Assembly (NCBI GenBank): GCA_019137255.1
Contig: WPDH01000237.1
Location: 1-64,000, forward strand
DNA from: Corinectria fuckeliana
Lineage: Eukaryota > Ascomycota > Sordariomycetes > Hypocreales > Nectriaceae
Direction: 5' to 3'
DNA length: 64,000 nucleotides
The notes under the pieces were generated by a model. It made no database searches. It was given only the letters and a program-made list of their open reading frames with translations, and was not told the DNA's origin. This document shows positions 56,515 to 64,000 of the stretch, piece after piece (within the stretch, counting starts at the first letter, position 1; every line of letters begins with the position of its first letter). The position numbers and the translations under genes are program-made.

Positions 56515-59457
56515 GCAGGCTAGCCAGTATCCGGAAGACTATGGGCAGTGGGCAGTGGGCAGTGGATAGCGCTGAGGTGTATGCTGGTGGACTTTGCGTT
56601 GATTGACATGCCATTAAATGATATTTATTCCACCTCTTTATGGTCATTAAGTCCATTAGTTAGTAAGTTATCAATTCTAGTTTGGATTATGTCTCCCTCC
56701 GGATTAGAAAAGGTTTCATTGTTTCTTATCCACAGTGGCACATGTCTGATTCCATTGCGCGCCAGCAGCTGTTCATACTAGCCATTCCTGTACGCAACTA
56801 GGAGAGCATGTTTGATTCGCCAAGTTTGGGTAGTTCAACTTACTATCAAGAACTCTAACTACTTGCCATCTACAAACTTAACTACCCTACGGTAGTGAGG
56901 TTTAAAGAGCCTAGGCCATCGTCGTGTATGAAGTACGTACTGGTGGATCTGTAGTCATAGCCAATTTCCTGCCCCTGCCAAAATCACAATCACTCCCTCA
57001 CGTGCTTGGGCTTTTCCAAGGGTATATAATCTCGCCTCGCCCTTCTACTTTCCAAACTTTTCTCTTTCTTCTTCATACTTACCTTGTTCCGAACTCCCCA
57101 GCTCAAGAATTGGGGGGTTCAGCTTGGAAGGCCTGCATTGCACATCGCGGCGTCGTTCCGGGTTTCATTGTCCTTCGGGGCCATGGGGGGCGGAATTTTT
57201 GATTCAAACCCACGTTTTCATTGTGCTGCTCTGCTTTATGCTGGGTCACGAAGAAGATGCGGAACTGTTGATCAACCATGATTAGGGTCATGGCTGGGGA
57301 ATTGATGTATCCTGCAATAGCCTGCGCCGAATGTTTAATTAGGGGCGCAACGTATTACTGTGTCTTGAACTGTGTCTTGAAATGTAGTGTTCCTACAATC
57401 TGATTGGCCTCCAAGGCTCAACCGCAACCCCATGCTACACTCGGCGGCAGGTTTGTTAAAAAGTTGTCCCTGGAGGATAGCAGGAATGGCGATCGTCGAT
57501 GGTCGTAAAACCGCAATAGTTTACTTCGTTGTCTAAGGAGATTTCTAAGGGCCGCCAGTCTGCGCCGCCGTCAAACCTTTTTACAGTCAAGATCCACATA
57601 ATTATCGATCTTTCGGAATCATACGGAGTGGCTGGGGTGCCTAAGAATTGAAAGCCCTTGGTCCTCGGCCTACTGGTACGTGATCGAGGACGGTGAGCTT
57701 GACGGGCATGAGCAAGATGAGAGTGGGAGACGCGAACCTACCGGATGAAGGTTAAGGTAGGTAGGTATACCATGTTGGTTGCACACATATGGGTAAGGTC
57801 TGACCCATGATAGCAATAGTAGAAGACACAGGGAACATAAAGTGGAAGAAAATCCACAAGATAATATTGCCCCTGAGTGGGTCGTGTTCATGTTACTAAC
57901 GGTCAAAGCAGTAGAGTTCTAGGTAGGTCTAGAAGAGCCGGCGTCTTGCCTTCTCTCAGAAGGCTGCCCTAGAGATCTTTCTAGATTACAGTAAAGACGG
58001 CGACGACACGAAGATAGCATAAGGAGGTAAGGTTTACTCTGTACGAAGTACAGACACCAGCTAAGCATACCAGGTGCAAAACCCAAAAAAGAACATACAA
58101 CAGCAAGGATTCCCCGGTCGTCACCGACCCGAGTACTAATTTGCCGCTTCTTAGCTTGACTAAGGGAGAGCGGACGGGATCCCGTATTTTCTAAGAGCTA
58201 TGGTCGTATGTGAAGGCTTGGTCGTGATATCACCATTATATGCACCAGAAGAAGAGAGCGTACTTCCATTACAAAACCGTTCTACTATAATCACTAATTT
58301 CAGCAATCATCTTTCTACATAGACTGACTATCCAGGATCACTCAAGTGGGAAAGCTCGTCATTGCATTTGGCGTAGAAACAGTCCCAACTGCTTCTCTAA
58401 TGACAGCCTCCGGCGTTAGGTGGTATCGAAGATGCCTACCGGTAATTGGACGGCTTGTTAATTGGCTGCAAGAGAGTGAGTCCACTATGATCCTAAGTGC
58501 GGCACTTGCGCGGAATGAGTAACTTATTAGTTCCCATTGTGGGTAAGTCAACGGCTGGAGGAATGGCGACAACCATTGTATTTCCTGACAGCGACGTGAG
58601 TCAAGTTGAACGGCGACAAACTCCTTCGCGGGGGATATTTGCAGGACAAATCGTCTCATCTGTACCTCGGGAGTATTCAACAGACTTGTTAGAGAAGTCT
58701 TGCGCTCTTCTGCGACAGATCGTAGTGTTGTTACTGCATTGACTGCGAGCTGAGCTTGAGCTTGCCTCCACGACAAATGGCTCAGCATGAGCATGTTAGC
58801 ATGCGTCACTAACGATGGTTATGTCCTGGGAGCTGTAATTGCTTTACTCTACACAACTCCTGTTTAGTATCCTGGGAGAATAACCAGAAGAGTCACCCAT
58901 AGTTAACCGAAAATCTCAGTGCCATCCCCAATGCAAACACGATAACTGTCACAGAAGTTCTCAGCAGCGTATCCCTAATCTCAGTGGCCCTTATACTTTG
59001 GGATTTCATTACTATGGCGTGCTATCTCCCTATTGGATGTTACCCTATTCTCACGAAATGCCGGGTCGGTCGGTGATGACGCAAGTGAGCAGACACTGCG
59101 ACTATTGTCCAGCCAGACAATGTGTTCGACGTTTATTTGTTAGTCAGCCTAGGTAACAACTTAGTCACATAATTCTCTCCTCGTACGCATGTATTACATG
59201 TTGATGGCCGAGCTATTATCCTTTAAGCTTCCTAATGGAATTTGGCCTTCACAGAGTAAATTGCCATTGGTGTTCGCCTGATATTTACTGTTGGGAGGTT
59301 CTCACATTAACAGGAGGACATCACGTCAGACGGACAACTGTATATTGTAGATCAACTCTGGCTGCTTGCAGTGCATCCCCTTCCACTAGCTTTCTTGGAA
59401 ATGCAGTCATTGCTTCGAGCAATCAAACAATGAAACTACCTATTCACGTCGTCCTCA
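56515..59457. other. 2.9-kb gene-poor stretch
   Basis: Contains three GGGCAGT repeats in tandem at 56543-56563 and a promoter-like TATATAA at about 57022 with no gene behind it. A 155-codon minus frame (58342-58809) lacks any recognisable domain. No transposon ends seen. Confidence 0.45.
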
Positions 59458-60619
59458 TCATACCAGCTTGGGCAGCGTGTGTACAAATACACCATCTGGA
59501 TCATATTCCCGCTTCAACTTCCGCAACTCCAATAGGTTTTCGTCAAATGTCGCATCCAAGTCGACGAATTCCGGCGCGGTCAAAGGCAGTTACGTGCCAG
59601 CTTCCGCCTCTGCAAGAGCGGCGATTCTGTCCCGAGCCTCTAACGACCATGCTGCCGCGCTGCCCGCCGAGGCCCCATCGTTCCTTAGGCCAAGGAGCTC
59701 TAGTAACACGTGCGGCCTTCGTTTTGGCAGAACGGAATCGGGAGCATCGCCACCACACGAAGGGCTGTCGGCACGGAGAGTGTGGATGTTGACGCAGCCG
59801 GAGCTATCTCGAGAAATCGCGTCGGCGATTTTGGCTGACTCGTAAAACATCATTCTAGCTTGGACCTTTCCGAAGTTAGTTGACCGACAAGACAGGCATG
59901 GTTAGGAAGAGCGATGTCTAGGGTCTTGTTCACCTCGCAAATAGGCCACGCTTTCACTTCCAACTCGACAACAATGGCGAGACTTCCGCCTCCGCCACTT
60001 TGCCCTTGAACAAGCGGGCATCGGCGTCTACCACTTTACCCTTGGCGTTGACGACTCGCGCACCAACAATCTGATCAGCTGCCAGTCCGTATGAATGGAC
60101 ATGGGGGCCGAAAACGCCACCAAGACATCATCCCACGAAGCCGACCGTCCCGCAAGACCCCGTCGGAGCTGTCAGGCCGTGTTCGGTCAAGGCTTCGAGG
60201 ATTTCCTAGCCGGTAGTCCCGCCACCAACTCTAGCCGTAGTCTTGTCAGATGATACAGTGACGGTGTTGAGATGGCGCAAGTCGATGCTCACGGCACCCA
60301 GCGCGGAGAAGCGGAAAAACATGTCATGCCCGCCGCCTCGAGCAACGGGCTCCAGATTCAGGGACAAGCAGGCCTTGACAATGGAAGCCACCTGCTCCGC
60401 GCTCTGGGGTCTGGTGATGACTTTTGGACGGGCATCGTCGTGCATGCCGGTGTAACTCGCTTGCAGAAACGAGAACTCGTCTGAGTCTGGCACTGCGAAC
60501 GCGATGTCCTCCTCCTGAAGAATGCTGTGCAGCTTGTTTGTCATCGAGGTCGTCATTATGTTTGCTTTCAATGAGATGGCATGTGTACAAGGTACACTTT
60601 GAGTTGATTGAGCGGTCAA
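59458..60619 (-). pseudogene. FAD-linked oxidase (berberine-bridge-enzyme type), broken
   Basis: From 60619: VPDSDEFSFLQASYTGMHDD, ARPKVITRPQSAEQVASIVK, VARGGGHDMFF (the GGH histidine normally bonded to FAD) and ALGAVSIDLRHLNTV. Then TAG at about 60208, EILEALTEHGLTAPTGSCGTVG, a TGA, and SYGLAADQIVGARVVNAKG. A frame change leads to SLAIVVELEVKAWPICEVN, another to ISRDSSGCVNIHTLRADS, and a third to APEFVDLDATFDENLLEL with YDPDGVFVHTLPKL at the end (59590-59458). All domains are present in order but at least three frameshifts and several stops break them. Some stops fit CAG-to-TAG or TGG-to-TGA changes. Such oxidases often belong to secondary-metabolite pathways. Confidence 0.8.
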
Positions 60620-61575
60620 GATATAAGGACTTTGATCAGGAGGACTTTAGTAGTGCTTTTAACTCCCACGTAAGCCCGTCAACCCGCATGGTTAGCTAAA
60701 ACTTTCTGCAAAGTATTAGGTATTTTAAAATATCGGAGAAGACTCTACTGGTGCTGATAAAGTGGGAGTGATTGGTCATATAGCTGCCTAGTTTAGCTGG
60801 TATGCATGGGGTGTAGAAGGATGCAACTTACCACTAGGTCTAGAACTGGCGCGACAAGATGCGATTATAAGGTGTGGCATCATAGTAGGTGGAAGAACTT
60901 GGTGGCTTTTGTAGAAAAATTGAGTTGAGGTTTTAGAAGAATTCTATACATTATAGCTGAACAAGTTCAAGACATGATACACGTGAGTCTAGACATGTAG
61001 CCGGCATGAACACTTTGGCACTCAGCTAACATCAGTGTGACGGACACATTCGACGAATTCCACGAGTACGAGATCCGCTGAGAGATTTAGATAGAGTTAA
61101 GCTGGTGCTCTCTGCAATACTCCCCTGTTTCGTGCTCGATTCTTCGTCTGGCTTACAAGGCATCAACCATCTATGTAAAGGCACCCGTAAACATTCATCC
61201 ATGTTGTGATAGTCTCAGGGTTATCTGGATGGTCCTTTAATAGGTCTATAGGTCGATTGTTCATGTTCGTCATGGTTGGTCATACTGAGCGTGTTTGCTA
61301 GCTTGCTGATGAGCTATATATACTGTCATAGGCAGCCTTTCTATCCTGCAATCACCGCCGTAAGCATTTTCAGCCACTCGTCTCTTATTCTGCACTTACC
61401 AGCCAGTTCAATCATCCTGCACTCATAGTCTATCTAAGCTTGAAACCACTATCAAAAAGACTAAGAAACAATATGTCCTAGAATGAGAACTTGACGCTCT
61501 TTCACCGCCGCCCTGCTTACTTCTTAGTAAAGCCCAGGCACAAAGGATACGCAAGAAGCGCAAAAAGAAAACATT
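60620..61575. other. No gene seen
   Basis: Short frames only between the oxidase pseudogene and the tRNA-Glu gene. Confidence 0.4.
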
Positions 61576-61671
61576 CTCCGGTACAGGGAATCGAACCCTG
61601 AGCTCCGCGGATCAAGATGAATCCCTCAGGTTAATGAGAGCGCGAAATGTTAGCCATTACACCATACCGGA
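61576..61671 (-). tRNA. tRNA-Glu (anticodon CTC) with a 24-bp intron
   Basis: The minus strand begins TCCGGTA and ends TACCGGA-G, a perfect 7-bp acceptor stem. The D-arm GTGTAATGGCTAAC and T-arm CAGGGTTCGATTCCCTG are intact. The anticodon stem TCGCG/CGCGG encloses CTCTCA, with CTC at positions 34-36. An intron at 61611-61634 interrupts between positions 37 and 38, the universal eukaryotic site. Confidence 0.92.
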
Positions 61672-61788
61672 TTAATGGGTTATTGCTGAGATGCTGTGTT
61701 CAAAAAGTAGTCTATAGAGCATTAACAAGCACATCATGATACCCCTCTATTGTAATACAATAATATCTATATAATAATCTCCATGCTA

Positions 61789-62007
61789 TCAGAGTATAAG
61801 GTCTTGAATGCCGTAACCTCTATTGACAACCTTTGGCTCTCCCCAGCATAAATGGCATGTAATGAAGTGCCGAGTATCCGATGTGGTAAGGCTACACAGG
61901 TCTGGCCTCCCATAGGCTTTGGGCTCGCATTCAAAGAGTGCGTCGCTAATATTTACGTCCCTTCTGCATACAATGCAGTCGTATTGAACGGTGTGCGTAT
62001 GGCACAT
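61789..62007 (-). CDS. Small Cys-patterned protein of unknown function
   Basis: 72 residues, starting MCHTHTVQYDCIVCRRDVN. Cys2 and a C-X2-C pair (11, 14) match the layout of the protein at 49699-50052; later cysteines occur at 27, 38 and 51-54 (ITCHLC), the last a second C-X2-C. This could form one zinc site. No signal peptide. It lies just upstream of the tRNA-Glu gene on the same strand. Short length keeps confidence low. Confidence 0.45.
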   Translation of the reverse strand: MCHTHTVQYDCIVCRRDVNISDALFECEPKAYGRPDLCSLTTSDTRHFITCHLCWGEPKVVNRGYGIQDLIL

Positions 62008-62616
62008 GTTGGCTTTTATCTTATTAACCGATGAGTTTGAGTTGATTTGTCTACAGTGGGCGGGAAAAGCCCCGGAGTATGGGTCTCGAAGTTTATTATA
62101 GCTGTAGGTTGAGTGTGATTTAATGATGTGTGTTGTTGCTGTGGACGGACGTTTTCGGATTCGCAGCGAGGCCTAGGCAATGAATTAGCCATTCAAGGTC
62201 GCACTTCATCCGTGGCGAGCTACAGAGGAATGTCTGCAAGTCATAGCAGCCAAAGAGAGAATCGAATAACTCTACTGCCAGATTGAACTCTGTGGTCTAT
62301 TCGCCTTTACTTGTAAGTCTCCAAGCAGGACCAGAATATGGAGATCACTACAGCTAACAGCAATAGCCCGAGAACACGCTTAATGAACTGTATCTACTAC
62401 CCAGGGTGATAGTCCACTGTCGAGCCAATGTTTAGGCTACTACTCTAGGACAGCGCTGTTAATATCTGCGTAGTTTTGCCTAAGTCATTTATTGAGATGG
62501 ACGTGTCGAAAGAGGCCTAGCCGTCCTTGCGACCTTTCATGACTACTCACGTATCCCCATGCGGGATTTATCTACGCCTGCTCCACCCCGACCCAGCATC
62601 AAGTCAAGCACAACAA
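62008..62616. other. No gene seen between small protein and tRNA-Thr
   Basis: Short frames only. Confidence 0.4.
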
Positions 62617-62688
62617 GCCCCGTTGGCTCAGTGGTAAAGCGTATCACTAGTAATGATAAGATCACTGGTTCGATTCCAGTACGGGGCA
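62617..62688 (+). tRNA. tRNA-Thr (anticodon AGT)
   Basis: 72 bp. Acceptor stem GCCCCGT pairs with ACGGGGC and is followed by discriminator A. A-box TGGCTCAGTGG and B-box GGTTCGATTCC are intact. The anticodon stem TATCA/TGATA encloses loop CTAGTAA, so the anticodon is AGT. No intron. Confidence 0.95.
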
Positions 62689-64000
62689 AGCTCCAAGCCA
62701 TGCATTGGTTTCTCTTTTTGTTCTTCGACTCTCTATCATTTCAAGCCTCTTAGCTGTGTATCCTAGGATGGGGGGGATTTTGGTACTAAGTTCCTGAGCG
62801 AGTTGTCACCCTCAGCGCTGTTTTGTTCTACAGATCAGTGAATTGCCTGCTGTATGCTCAGGAGGTGCAAATAAGGGATACTGATATAACAGGCATACTT
62901 TGGACGATGGTAAGGAAGGCCGTGTCTGCATATCAATCCTCGGGAGTAAACAGCACACCGATTCCGCAGTTTGTTTTTGAAATACTATAGGATACCATAA
63001 CAAAGGCTACGGTAATCTACAATAGACCCGAGAGAGCTGGAAATCTGGCAAAACGAGCACCTGATACAAGCAACAAGTCACTGACAACACGGACGCAGCG
63101 CTTGGACCCTTTCCCATGAGACTCCTCACTGGAAGGGGACATGTCACCGAGTGTAACGCTTTCAGATAGTGCCAAAAGACTGTAAATGCCGCCATGGAAG
63201 CCCGAAATGGGTGCTTGCAATGTTGGAGCAACCTCAGCGTGAGCGATCATGTACTTTGATAGGTGACAGAGGCTGTAATCGTGAGGCTGTGAATGCCTAG
63301 AGAGGTGCTTCATATTTATTTTTGCATGTATATGTCATTAATGAAGTCATGTCATAAAAGCCAACCCCTTCAAGATTTCAGCTTTGCTCTAGGGTAGTGT
63401 GAAGATATCAGCTCTGCTTAGACTCTCTAAAAGTGTTGCTAATTTCACTGTTGACGCTACGTCGAGGAGACCAATGCGGTCCAGTCCGTACGAATCCAGA
63501 CTCGGAGCCATCTTAGCTACTGTCGCACCCACTCCGGCGAATGAGTCTCGTGAGAGAAAACTCACGTACTAAAGGCCCGCTAAGCTCCCCGTAGTTCTCA
63601 TGGCTAACAACTAATCTCAGAGAAGATAAGAACGTAGCAGTATCAATTTATATTGCGCCTCCGCGATCTGATGCTCGACGACACTTGGCGGTCCACGATT
63701 CACATAAAGCCAGTTTGATACTGCTATTTTCAAAACTACTAGGCTTGCTAAAGGACAAAAAAAGGGGATATGGATGAGAAGAGAAATAAGGACTCAAACA
63801 AGTCCCCAGGAACAGGACAGCAGCTTGTCTCCCACGTCTCAATAAATGTGGCATAGCACACGAGCTCGTCGACGGTCGTAAATAGTGTGACACAAGCGGC
63901 CAAGAAGGGCCGAATATTCGAAGCCGTGACCAGCGAGCATCGACGCGATCAAGTCACACTGCCACCGAGAGAGGTCACATCCTCGTTGGCCAACAGGCGC
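62689..64000. other. No gene seen to the window end
   Basis: Minus frames of 63-98 codons (62812-63313, 63648-63893) show no domain. Part of a gene beyond the right edge cannot be excluded. Confidence 0.4.

Noticed and set aside
58342..58809. 155-codon minus-strand frame
   Set aside because: Not recognisable as any family, no promoter or intron signals, and biased composition.
61852..62034. 60-codon plus frame opposite the small Cys protein
   Set aside because: Antisense overlap of a frame with a better cysteine pattern.

Overview
The window is nuclear DNA of a filamentous ascomycete (Pezizomycotina). Short GT-AG introns of about 55-125 bp interrupt most genes. The proteins are typically fungal: a Zn2Cys6 regulator, a LaeA-like methyltransferase, a chitin deacetylase, a HET remnant and GPI-type wall proteins. 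Two A+T-rich blocks (about 1-3000 and 26000-32300) carry transposon relics full of C-to-T and G-to-A damage, with TGG and CAG codons turned into TAG. That is the footprint of repeat-induced point mutation (RIP). I cannot name the genus.

Layout. 1-3 kb: the 3' end of a RIP-damaged Ty3/Gypsy chromovirus with its LTR. 4-8 kb: an EthD-type protein and a Zn2Cys6 transcription factor. 10-15.4 kb: two divergent secreted Ser/Thr-rich wall proteins; the larger has a 15-bp minisatellite and four Cys-patterned modules. 16-25 kb: a nucleotide-sugar dehydrogenase, a chitin/polysaccharide deacetylase with three chitin-binding domains, and a chitin-synthase-like GT2 polymerase. 25.8-32 kb: a decayed subtelomeric-type gene followed by two LTR elements lying tail to tail, one split by a nested 1.9-kb insertion. 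32.7-35.8 kb: a TPT-family (nucleotide-sugar type) transporter and a GT64 exostosin-like glycosyltransferase in divergent orientation. 37-43.6 kb: a GH12-like glucanase among three pseudogenes (2OG-Fe oxygenase, amidase, ankyrin/deaminase-like). 44-54.3 kb: the LaeA-like methyltransferase, a secreted beta-helix protein, a small Cys protein, a short-chain dehydrogenase and a Ser/Pro-rich membrane protein. 55.8-64 kb: a HET fragment, a berberine-bridge-type oxidase pseudogene, a second small Cys protein, and tRNA-Glu and tRNA-Thr genes.

The most coherent system is the glycan set spread over 16-36 kb. The dehydrogenase would make a UDP-uronic acid. The GT2 enzyme would polymerise and extrude an amino-sugar or mixed chain. 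The deacetylase would trim N-acetyl groups outside the cell. The transporter and GT64 enzyme would act in the Golgi. These are the enzyme classes used for acidic amino-sugar polymers of glycosaminoglycan type. Their co-occurrence can be read from the sequence; a joint pathway is inference. The many broken accessory genes and RIP-damaged repeats around the set suggest a fast-evolving, possibly subtelomeric region.
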